A DNA stretch of 64,000 nt from Methylobacterium adhaesivum (lineage in GTDB: Bacteria > Pseudomonadota > Alphaproteobacteria > Rhizobiales > Beijerinckiaceae). Under the pieces are notes generated by a model. That model saw only the letters and a list, made by a program, of their open reading frames with translations. It made no database searches and had not been told where the DNA came from. The stretch spans positions 400,518-464,517 of the forward strand of contig NZ_BPQD01000007.1 in the NCBI RefSeq assembly GCF_022179065.1, given 5' to 3'. Position 1 is the stretch's first letter. Every line of letters begins with the position of its first letter. Of this stretch, positions 27,772-35,660 are shown in pieces. The translations under genes and the position numbers were made by a program.

Positions 27772-29352
27772 ATGCGTCTGGTGATGACGCTGCTCATCCG
27801 CAACGAGATCGACATCATCGCGGACTGGCTGACCTACCACCTCGCGCAAGGGGTGGATTTCATCGTCGTGACCGACAACGGCTCAACGGACGGGACCCTC
27901 GACGCCGTCGCGCGCTTCGTGCCCACGGGCCGGGTCTGCCTCCTCGTCGAGGAGGATCAGGATTACCGGCAATACGCCTGGGTCACCCGCATGGCCCGCC
28001 TCGCCCGCGACCTGCTCAAGGCAGACTGGATCATCAACAGCGACGCCGACGAGTTCTGGCACGCCGAGGGCGGCAACCTGAAGGCCGTGCTAGCACAGGC
28101 GGAAGCCGACGTGCTCATGGTTCGCCGCCGTAACATGATCCCGCCGGAAGAGGGCAGCGGCCGGGACGTGCTCGCCGACGGCACCCTCGCGGTGCTGGCG
28201 CCCGTGGCCGACCGCAGCCGCTCGAAGCTCATCCGCACGGTCAGCGCCAAGGCGGTCTGCCGGGGGCCGGGCTTCGTTGCCATCGGCCAGGGCAACCACG
28301 AAGCGACCTATGACCGCCCGGTGACGCGCGCGGACGAGCCGCGCCTCACCATCTACCACTACCCGGTGCGAACCTACGCCCAGTTCGAGGCCAAGGTTAT
28401 CCAGGGCGGGGCGGCCTATGCCCGCAACACCGAGTTCGACCCGAGCGTCGGCGGTCATTGGCGGCGCTGGTACAACACCTGGCAGGCGGGCGGCCTGCGG
28501 GCGGAATACGACGCCATTGCGCTTGGGCCCGAGGCCCGCGCGACGGCCCTGGCCGAGGGTATCCTCGGATACGACGACACCATCGCGCGTTCCCTCCGGG
28601 TGCGCGGCGACGGCATCCCGGCGGCCGAAGCCGACCGGATGGCCGATCTCGCCGCCCTCGACGGGCCGCTGCCCACTGATTTCGATGCGGCCGGCTACCT
28701 TCGGCTCCACCCCGATCTCGCGGCCCTGTTCACCGCCCCCTGGCAAGGAAGCCTGCACTACCTCGAACACGGACGGCGCGAGGGGCGGATCTATCCCTCG
28801 AACCGCACACGGGCCGAGGAGAAGAGGTCCCAGGCCGGACGCATCGTGCTGGCCGTCGACGGCCTCGACGGATCGGGCAAATCGACCGTCGCCCGCCATG
28901 TGGCGGCAGCTTTAGGGGCCACGGTGCTCGATCCGTTCGCGGGCCGGATCGGCGCCCTGATGGTGCACCTCGCCCGCCTCGGCCAGCACGACCGCGCCGA
29001 TGCCGTCGCGCACGACGCCGTCGCCCTGGCGATGGCGGAAGCCCCACCGGGACCGGTGGTGTTCGACCGCCACTGGTTCACCGCCTCGCAGCTCCTCTCC
29101 AGCGCCTACCGGGCCGGATGGGAGCCGCGCCCGTTCAGCGTGATGACCTGGGCCGACCGCCCCACCACCCTGGCCCGCCTCGCCGCGCGCGGCGTCCCCG
29201 ACGCCGAAGCGCAGATGACGGAGGACCGCATCGACACCTACCGACGCCTTGCGACAGAGCTCGACGTGGCGCTGCTGGATACCAGCTTCACGACTCCGGA
29301 GGCGGCGGCGGCGCGGGTGCTGGCGCTGATGGCGGAGGGATTATCGTCCTGA
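27772..29352 (+). CDS. glycosyltransferase (GT2/GT92-like) fused to an HPDL motif and thymidylate-kinase-like domain
   Basis: 526-residue fusion. Residues 1 to about 285 are a glycosyltransferase of the Glyco_tranf_2_4 type: LIRNEIDIIADWLTYH at the start, TDNGSTDGT, and the metal-binding NSDADEFWH (91-94). Residues 308-343 carry the LHPDLAALFT...HYLEHGRREGR motif. Residues about 350-526 carry a thymidylate-kinase-like domain with DGLDGSGKST (363-372) and FDRHWFTASQLLSS. The C-terminal part is a close homologue of that in the GSCFA fusion two genes upstream. The ATG at 27772 has GGAGA upstream; GTG at 27745 overlapping the previous stop is an alternative. It is the last gene of the operon. Confidence 0.8.
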   Translation: MRLVMTLLIRNEIDIIADWLTYHLAQGVDFIVVTDNGSTDGTLDAVARFVPTGRVCLLVEEDQDYRQYAWVTRMARLARDLLKADWIINSDADEFWHAEGGNLKAVLAQAEADVLMVRRRNMIPPEEGSGRDVLADGTLAVLAPVADRSRSKLIRTVSAKAVCRGPGFVAIGQGNHEATYDRPVTRADEPRLTIYHYPVRTYAQFEAKVIQGGAAYARNTEFDPSVGGHWRRWYNTWQAGGLRAEYDAIALGPEARATALAEGILGYDDTIARSLRVRGDGIPAAEADRMADLAALDGPLPTDFDAAGYLRLHPDLAALFTAPWQGSLHYLEHGRREGRIYPSNRTRAEEKRSQAGRIVLAVDGLDGSGKSTVARHVAAALGATVLDPFAGRIGALMVHLARLGQHDRADAVAHDAVALAMAEAPPGPVVFDRHWFTASQLLSSAYRAGWEPRPFSVMTWADRPTTLARLAARGVPDAEAQMTEDRIDTYRRLATELDVALLDTSFTTPEAAAARVLALMAEGLSS

Positions 29353-29359
29353 GAAACAC

Positions 29360-29401
29360 GTCGGGCTCTGCCCGACACCCGCCGAAGGGCTTGCCCTTCG
29401 G
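29360..29401. terminator. double hairpin between convergent genes
   Basis: Two adjacent perfect hairpins: GTCGGGC/GCCCGAC (29360-29376, loop TCT) and CCGAAGGGC/GCCCTTCGG (29382-29401, loop TT). They lie between the ends of two convergent genes and probably terminate both. The pair resembles intergenic elements that recur in alphaproteobacterial genomes. Confidence 0.6.
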
Positions 29402-29411
29402 AATCCCGGAT

Positions 29412-30122
29412 TCAGGCGAGTGTGGGGTCCATCGGTCCCTGCGGGATGCGCCGGTCCCAGCCGATGTGAAGAACGTAGCCGCCCCGGTCCAGGATTACCG
29501 CCCGGTAGCCGAGGGCGTGATAGTGCTGCGAGATCTGGCCCTCGTGCTTGAGCGGGCTCGCGAGGATGCGGCTGAAGCTGCCGAGCCGGGTGTAGTCGGA
29601 CAGGCGCCGTAGGCCGGGATTGAACGTGAACCCGTGCCACTTGCCCCGATAGCCGAAGGCGAGAACGCCGAAATCCTCGGCGGTCGAAGCGAAGTGCAGC
29701 GGATGGCCGTTGGTGTCGTCCCAGGCCCGCAGCCAGACGCAGATCGTCGAGGGATCGACGGCGAGCACGTCGCGGCTGCGCTCGATGAAGCCACCGCGAT
29801 AGAACTCCCAATCGTCCTCGAGGTGGAAGATGTAGGGCGTGCGCACTTCGGCATAGCCCGTCTCGATGGCGGCGATCTGCCCCCGTGATCGGCCGAGGCG
29901 GATGAGGCGTGCGCCGTGGCGGGCGCAGATCGCGGACGGATCGCCGGTCCCGTCCTCGACCACGACGATCTCGGCAACCCGCGCGTCGGTGTTCCAGGTC
30001 CGGAAGCTCGCGAGCGTCCGCTCCAGGAGATCGTGGCGCCCACACGAGGTGAGCACCACGGTGACGTCGGGAGCCTGCTCTGCGGGCTTGCGGCTCCGCC
30101 GCCACCCGGCCGTCCAACCCAT
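29412..30122 (-). CDS. GT2-family glycosyltransferase
   Basis: 236-residue glycosyltransferase of family 2. It begins with a basic stretch and then the GT-A fold (VTVVLTSCGRHDLLERTLASF, broken by loops), EIVVVEDGTGD, and the metal-binding FHLEDDWEF near residue 118. A later segment, LGYRAVILDRGGYVLHIG, closes the fold. There is no transmembrane segment. It probably adds a sugar to the same surface glycan as the convergent operon. The ATG at 30122 is preferred to the one at 30143 because GGAG precedes it. The earlier ATG falls at the end of the upstream gene's terminator T-run. Confidence 0.82.
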   Translation of the reverse strand: MGWTAGWRRSRKPAEQAPDVTVVLTSCGRHDLLERTLASFRTWNTDARVAEIVVVEDGTGDPSAICARHGARLIRLGRSRGQIAAIETGYAEVRTPYIFHLEDDWEFYRGGFIERSRDVLAVDPSTICVWLRAWDDTNGHPLHFASTAEDFGVLAFGYRGKWHGFTFNPGLRRLSDYTRLGSFSRILASPLKHEGQISQHYHALGYRAVILDRGGYVLHIGWDRRIPQGPMDPTLA

Positions 30123-30143
30123 AAACCCACTCCGTTCTGACAT

Positions 30144-30175
30144 AAAAAAGGGGCGGCTCGTGTCCGAGCCGCCCC
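30144..30175 (-). terminator. Rho-independent terminator of the autotransporter gene
   Basis: A perfect 11-base stem, GGGGCGGCTCG/CGAGCCGCCCC, with a four-base loop, followed on the minus strand by a run of six T. It ends the autotransporter gene 23 bases after its stop. The next gene begins right after the T-run. Confidence 0.9.
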
Positions 30176-30198
30176 TGACGTCGTCCGACCCGTTCAGG

Positions 30199-33100
30199 TC
30201 AGAAGGTGTAGCGGAAGCCGCCGCGCACCGCCTGGATCGTGTCGGTGGAGGCGAGCTCCGCGTCGTAGCCGAGGAAGCCGGCGAGGCCGGGAGCCAGCTC
30301 CGTGCTCACGCCGAGGCCGACGAGGGCGCGGTCGCGGTCGAGGCGGCGGCCGGACACTGCGAACGGCACCGTCGGTACCAGGGTGAAGGAGGCCCCGATG
30401 GTGCGGCTCACGTCGGCGAAGTCGTGGACGTAGGCCGCCTTGACCCAGAACGAGACCGGCCGGCCGTCGAACACCGTCGTCGCCGTCTCCAGGCGGCCGC
30501 CGACCAGGGTGCGGGCCGAGAGGAAGTCCTTGGCCGCGATGGTGAGGCTCAAGGGACCGGCGCTGCCCTCGGTGACCCGGTCCTGAGCGAAGGTGTTCAC
30601 CTGGAACCCGACGAAGGGCGACAGCACCGTTGTGGGGGCCAGGGCGAAGCGGTAGCCGAGCTCACCGGCGGAGATGAACTGATCACCGCTGACCTTGCCC
30701 TGGGCGCCGCCGGACTGGATCTGGGCCAAGCCCAGCGACCGGTTCACCCGGCCTTCCGTGTGGGCGTAGCCCACGGTGGCGTTGGCGTAGAGGGCGCCGC
30801 TGTTGAAGCCGCCGTAGAGGCCGACCTGCGCGTTGTCCGTGTGCGCCCGTTCACCCGTGCGGTTGAGGCCGACATCGACGGAGCCGTAGCCCGCCGCGAT
30901 GCCCAGCACCGTGCCGACCTGCGGGTGGAAGTCGATGCCGCCGGCCATGCCGGCGACGGTCTCCGAGCGACCGGCGGCATTGGCGGTGGAATCGACGCGG
31001 CCGAACTGACCATAGCCCGTGGCCCAGACGCCATAGCCGCGGCTCGTCTCGATGAACCGGGGCGCGGACGGGGCTGCGCGGTTCGGCATGTCGGCGGCGT
31101 AGACCGTCGGCGGCAGGGTGAAGCCCGTCGGGCCGGCTTCGGTGCTGGCCGCATAGGCCCGCGACAGGAGCTGGCTGCCAAAGGCGCGGCCCGAGCGGAG
31201 CTGCGGGTCGGCGAGCGACGCGTAGCTCTGGCCGGAGATCCGGTCGAGGGTCGCCGCGATGCCGGCGTTGCTCTGGTTGTCGATGACGAGGAGCGCCTGC
31301 GGGTTGTTGGCAAGCGCCGCATCGAGGCCGCGCGCCACGTTGGCCTGGTTACCAGTCTGCGCCACGAGGCCGAAGCTCTGCTGCGCCAGGGTCACGTAGG
31401 CGTTGTTGGCGTCGGTGGAGGCGACCGGGCGGATGAGGAAGGGCAGCGTGCCGCTGTCGGTTACGGTGGCGAAGGTGCCGTTCACGCCGCCGGCGGCGGT
31501 GAGCACGGTGTAGCGGGTGTTGGGCAGGTAAGTGCCGGCCGCCGCGATGAGGCTCGCGGTGCCCCCGAGGGTGGCGGTGCCGGTGGTGACGAGGCGGGCG
31601 GCCTGTCCGTCGGCGGTGACGGCGCTCTGCAGCGTGCCGCTTGCCCCCTGGACGTAGTTGCCCGCGACGGTCAGCGTGCCCGTGGGCGCGGCGGCCGAGC
31701 CCGGTGCGACGATGCCGGCGTTGGTGAGCGTGCCGACGACACGGCCGGTGCCCGCCAGCGTTCCCGCCGTGCCGACCGTGGTGTTGGCATTGAGTGTGGA
31801 ATTCACCGTGAGGGCACCGCCCACCACGGTGGCCCCGCCGGAGAAGGTCTGGGTCGAGCCCGACGCCAGGGTCCAGGCGCCATCCGCTTCCCGTAGGGTG
31901 GTGAAGCCCGTGACGGTGCTGGCGAGCGTGCCGGTGCCCGTGAGGTTCAGGGCGTTGATGCCGAGGCCCGTGGCGGTGATGGTGCCGCCGATGGTCGAGC
32001 CGGTGCCAAGGGTCACGGTATTCCGGCTCGCGGCGACGTCGGCGAAGGCGATGTTGCCGGTGATCGCCCCGGTGTTGGTCAGGGTGTGGCTGCCCATGCC
32101 GTACTGGATGTTGCCGGCGATGCGGCCCGCATTGGTCGTGGTGCTGTTGCGGCGGTTGGCCGTCGTGGTGTTCTGCGGATCGGCGTCGGTGAAGCGCACG
32201 TCGCCGGTGATGACGCCGCTCGCGTTGTTGGTGAGCGTCGCGGTGCCGGCGCCGTAGACCACGATGGCCTGGCCGCCCGCCGGGCCGGTGATGGCGCCGT
32301 CGTTGACGATGGTGAAGCTCTGCGCCCGGCCCTGGATGGCGCGGACCCCGGTGCCGGTGCCGCTGATCGTGCCGCCGGCGCGGTTGGTGACGGTCAGCGC
32401 CGCGACGTCATCGTCGGAGTCGATGGCCGCGACGGCCGCCGTACCGGTCCCGTTGCGCGTCGCCGAGATGGTGCCGGCGTTGGTGATCGCCATGGAGGCG
32501 ATGTTCTCACCGGCATAGATGCCGCGCGAGATGCCGATGCCGTTCTCGGTCACCGCGATAATGCCGTTGTTGGTCACCGACACGTTGGCGAAGTCGGCGC
32601 CCGTGGAATTCGTCAGCACGCCGTAGACGCGGGTCGCCGAGGTGTTGGCGCGGCCCGCCGCGCCGGTGCCCGTCAGGGTGCCGTTGTTGACCAGACTCGT
32701 GTTCGAACCCGACAGGTTCACGGTCTTGTTGGTGAGCGTGTTGTTGACGGTGAGCTGCGCGCCCGCGCCCGTCACCTGGATCAGGCCGCCGACGTTCTGG
32801 GTCGAGCCGGCCCCGAGGGTGAGATTGCCGCCCGCCACCGTGAGGTTGCCCGAGAGATTCTGCACCGAGCCGCTGGCCGTGGTCCAGGCGCTGCCCGCGC
32901 CGGTCTGGTTGAGGCTGGTGAAGCCCGTGACCGTGCCGGTGAGTGTGCCGGTGCCCGACAGGTTGAGGGTGTTCGTGCCTTGTCCCGTGGCGGTGATGTT
33001 GCCGCCGATGCTCGAGCCTGTGCCGAGGTTCACCGTGTTCTGGCTTGCCGCGACGTCAGCGTAGGTGATGTTGCCGGTGATCGCCCCGGTGTTGGTCAGG

Positions 33101-35148
33101 GTGTGGCTGCCCATGCCGTACTGGATGTTGCCGGCGATGCGGCCCGCATTGGTCGTGGTGCTGTTGCGGCGGTTGGCCGTCGTGGCGTTCTGCGGATCGG
33201 CGTCGGTGAAGCGCACGTCGCCGGTGATGACGCCGCTCGCGTTGTTGGCGAGCGTCGCGGTGCCGGCGCCGTAGACCACGATAGCCTGGCCGCCCGCCGG
33301 GCCGGTGATGGCGCCGTCGTTGACGATGGTGAAGCTCTGCGCCCGGCCCTGGATGGCGCGGACCCCAGTGCCGGCGCCGCTGATCGTGCCGCCGGCGCGG
33401 TTGGTGACGGTCAGCGCCGCGACGTCATCGTCGGAGTCGATGGCCGCGACGGCCGCCGTGCCGGTGCTGGTGGCCGAACGTGTCGCCGAGATGGTGCCGC
33501 TGTTGGTGATTGCCATGGAGGCGATGTTCTCGCCGGCATAGATGCCGCGCGAGATGCCGATGCCGTTCTCGGTCACCGCGATGGTGCCGTTGTTGGTCAC
33601 CGACACGTTGGCGAAGTCGGCGCCCGTGGAATTCGTCAGCACGCCGTAGACGCGGGTCGCCGAGGTGTTGGCGCGGCCCGCCGCGCCGGTGCCCGTCAGG
33701 GTGCCGTTGTTGACCAGACTCGTGTTCGAGCCCGATAGGTTCACGGTCTTGTTGGTGAGCGTGTTGTTGACGGTGAGCTGCGCGCCCGCGCCCGTCACCT
33801 GGATCAGGCCGCCGACGTTCTGGGTCGAGCCGGCCCCGAGGGTGAGGTTGCCGCCCGCCACCGTGAGGTTGCCCGAGAGAGTCTGCACCGAGCCGCTGGC
33901 CGTGGTCCAGGCGCTGCCGGCAGCGGTCTGGTTGAGACCCGTGAAGCCCGTGAGCGTGCCCGTGAGGGTGCCGTTGCCGGAGAGGTTGAGGGTGTTGGTG
34001 CCGAGGCCCTGCGCGGTAATGTTGCCGCCGATGCTGGAGCCCGTGCCGAGGTTCACCGTGTTCACGGTTCCGGCAACGTCGAGGAACGACAGGCCGCCGG
34101 AGATACGGCCGGTGTTGTTCACGGTCTGGCTGCCGCCGCCGAAAGCAACGTTGCCGTTGATCGTGCCCGCATTGGTGAGGGTGCCGGTGCGGCGCAGGTT
34201 CACCACCGTCGCGGCGGTCTGGAGATCCTGGTCGAAGTTGCGCACGTCGCCGTTGATGACGCCGGTGGCCGTGTTGGTGATGACGGTGTTGTAGGCGCGC
34301 TGGGTGGTGGCGTCGCCGGCATTGCCGGCGTTCACCGCGAAGGTGGCGATGGCCGCCTCGCCCGCGGTGGTGTTGGTGATGGTGCCGCTGTTGTTGATCT
34401 CGTACTGCGCGGCCCGGCCCGAGATCGCGCGGGTGTTGGCACCCGTGGCGGTGATCCGGCCGGAGGCGGAATTGTTGACCACGAGGCGGTCGGTGTCGTC
34501 GTCGGAATCGACGCCCGCGACGACGGCGGTGGAGGCCGTGGCGGAGGTGCCGCGCGTGGCCGAGATCAGACCGGTGTTGTTGAGGGTGAACAGCGTGGTG
34601 TTCTCGCCGGAATAGATGCCCCGCGCGATGCCGTTGCCGTTCTGCGTCACCGCGATGGTACCGGAGTTGTTGACCGTGGTGCTCTCGTACTGGGCGCCGT
34701 TCGGGGCGCTCGAATAGGCGCCGTAGATCCGCGTCGTGGTGTTGCCGGCGGGCGCCGTCAGGGTGATCGTGCCGGTGTTGTTCAGGGTCGAGCGGTCACC
34801 CGCCAGGTTCACGCCGAAATTGTCTCGGTTCTGCGGCGCGCCGTTGTCGATGATGCCGGCGTTGTTGACCACGCTCGTTCCGTTCACCCGCACGTTGGTG
34901 AAGCTCGGGTTGGTGCCGCTGCTCGTTTGCTGCGAGCCCAGGGTGGCGCCGGATTGAATGTTGACCGTCAGGCCCGTCACACCGGCCGGCGCGACGAAGC
35001 CTGTCGGCTGCGCGTCGGTGCACGTCACGGTTTGTCCGCTTGCGGGCGAGGCAGGCTGGCATGCCGCCGAGGCTTCGGCGATCGCGAGGGCCCAAACCGG
35101 AACACTCGCCATCAATGAGCGCCGCAGCACTTGACCTTGCCTCGACAT
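30199..35148 (-). CDS. autotransporter adhesin-like protein with repeat-rich passenger
   Basis: 1649-residue type V secreted protein. A signal peptide (LRRSLMASVPVWALAIAEASA) is followed by a long Asn/Thr/Gly-rich passenger with beta-helix-type repeats (NNGTIAVT, GRIAGNIQYG). About 280 residues of C-terminal beta-barrel follow, starting near RGYGVWATGYGQFG and ending in FRYTF, with the terminal aromatic residue needed for outer-membrane insertion. The passenger contains two long near-identical repeats of about 339 residues and a more diverged unit before them. Adhesion or aggregation is the likely role, but that is family inference. The ATG at 35148 follows a G-rich site and starts the signal peptide. 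It appears monocistronic, with a strong terminator. Confidence 0.88.
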   Translation of the reverse strand: MSRQGQVLRRSLMASVPVWALAIAEASAACQPASPASGQTVTCTDAQPTGFVAPAGVTGLTVNIQSGATLGSQQTSSGTNPSFTNVRVNGTSVVNNAGIIDNGAPQNRDNFGVNLAGDRSTLNNTGTITLTAPAGNTTTRIYGAYSSAPNGAQYESTTVNNSGTIAVTQNGNGIARGIYSGENTTLFTLNNTGLISATRGTSATASTAVVAGVDSDDDTDRLVVNNSASGRITATGANTRAISGRAAQYEINNSGTITNTTAGEAAIATFAVNAGNAGDATTQRAYNTVITNTATGVINGDVRNFDQDLQTAATVVNLRRTGTLTNAGTINGNVAFGGGSQTVNNTGRISGGLSFLDVAGTVNTVNLGTGSSIGGNITAQGLGTNTLNLSGNGTLTGTLTGFTGLNQTAAGSAWTTASGSVQTLSGNLTVAGGNLTLGAGSTQNVGGLIQVTGAGAQLTVNNTLTNKTVNLSGSNTSLVNNGTLTGTGAAGRANTSATRVYGVLTNSTGADFANVSVTNNGTIAVTENGIGISRGIYAGENIASMAITNSGTISATRSATSTGTAAVAAIDSDDDVAALTVTNRAGGTISGAGTGVRAIQGRAQSFTIVNDGAITGPAGGQAIVVYGAGTATLANNASGVITGDVRFTDADPQNATTANRRNSTTTNAGRIAGNIQYGMGSHTLTNTGAITGNITYADVAASQNTVNLGTGSSIGGNITATGQGTNTLNLSGTGTLTGTVTGFTSLNQTGAGSAWTTASGSVQNLSGNLTVAGGNLTLGAGSTQNVGGLIQVTGAGAQLTVNNTLTNKTVNLSGSNTSLVNNGTLTGTGAAGRANTSATRVYGVLTNSTGADFANVSVTNNGIIAVTENGIGISRGIYAGENIASMAITNAGTISATRNGTGTAAVAAIDSDDDVAALTVTNRAGGTISGTGTGVRAIQGRAQSFTIVNDGAITGPAGGQAIVVYGAGTATLTNNASGVITGDVRFTDADPQNTTTANRRNSTTTNAGRIAGNIQYGMGSHTLTNTGAITGNIAFADVAASRNTVTLGTGSTIGGTITATGLGINALNLTGTGTLASTVTGFTTLREADGAWTLASGSTQTFSGGATVVGGALTVNSTLNANTTVGTAGTLAGTGRVVGTLTNAGIVAPGSAAAPTGTLTVAGNYVQGASGTLQSAVTADGQAARLVTTGTATLGGTASLIAAAGTYLPNTRYTVLTAAGGVNGTFATVTDSGTLPFLIRPVASTDANNAYVTLAQQSFGLVAQTGNQANVARGLDAALANNPQALLVIDNQSNAGIAATLDRISGQSYASLADPQLRSGRAFGSQLLSRAYAASTEAGPTGFTLPPTVYAADMPNRAAPSAPRFIETSRGYGVWATGYGQFGRVDSTANAAGRSETVAGMAGGIDFHPQVGTVLGIAAGYGSVDVGLNRTGERAHTDNAQVGLYGGFNSGALYANATVGYAHTEGRVNRSLGLAQIQSGGAQGKVSGDQFISAGELGYRFALAPTTVLSPFVGFQVNTFAQDRVTEGSAGPLSLTIAAKDFLSARTLVGGRLETATTVFDGRPVSFWVKAAYVHDFADVSRTIGASFTLVPTVPFAVSGRRLDRDRALVGLGVSTELAPGLAGFLGYDAELASTDTIQAVRGGFRYTF
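31885..33918 (-). repeat. two tandem ~1.02-kb repeats in the autotransporter passenger
   Basis: Two consecutive units of about 1,017 bases (339 codons) are nearly identical over most of their length. The same text 'gtactggatg' begins at 32101 and at 33118, for example. Downstream of it the units differ by a six-base in-frame indel near 32450/33470, after which the offset is 1,023. The end of the second protein repeat diverges. A third, more diverged unit lies towards the N terminus (about 33930-34800). Confidence 0.85.
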
Positions 35149-35578
35149 CGCACCCCCCAAAAATTCTGTAATTTTATTGTCGCAATGCTCGCACGTCGGG
35201 CGAGCGGGACGGACGATTACTGAGGATACGGATAGAGTCAAAAAATAGTTCGCCCTCATCTGTCGAGTCGCAGTCTTTGAACCGAAACGATGCAAAACGA
35301 TCACACATTACCCTCAGAATATTCTCATAAGTCTCTTAAACTATGGATTATACGCAGAAATAGTATTTCAAAGTTGCAAATTATTTAGGATATTTCGGCA
35401 ATCGCTCCGCCGGATGGATTGGCTGCTGCGCAGGAGCACGGACGGACCCACGTGAGGTTGGCACCTGCCCTTCCGGGGCGATCCGCTCGCTGATCGACGG
35501 TGAGATCCGCGCACCTGAAAAGCATCGAATGGCCTCGCCGGCCGGCAACCGAGAATACGCAGCCCCCCTGAAACGAAG
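35149..35578. other. AT-rich region upstream of the autotransporter
   Basis: No convincing gene. The stretch 35160-35395 is strongly AT-rich and precedes the autotransporter start, so it probably contains its promoter. TTGACT occurs on the minus strand around 35240 as a possible -35 element, but I cannot see a good -10 at the proper distance. The remainder up to the next terminator has normal GC and no coding bias. Confidence 0.4.
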
Positions 35579-35609
35579 ACGGGCCGGCCTCTCTTCGAGG
35601 CCGGCCCGT
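35579..35609 (-). terminator. terminator of the TonB-dependent receptor gene
   Basis: Hairpin with a 12-base stem (ACGGGCCGGCCT/AGGCCGGCCCGT) and a seven-base loop, about 50 bases past the receptor stop. There is only a weak T-rich stretch after it on the minus strand. Confidence 0.6.
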
Positions 35610-35660
35610 TCGACCCTCGCCCGGACAGGGTGAGGGTTCGCGATAGCTGGAAAGTGTCGC

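Noticed and set aside
31900-34800. Possible CRISPR-like or satellite array because of repeated blocks
   Set aside because: The repeats are long, coding and in frame within the autotransporter passenger. There is no short-repeat and spacer structure.
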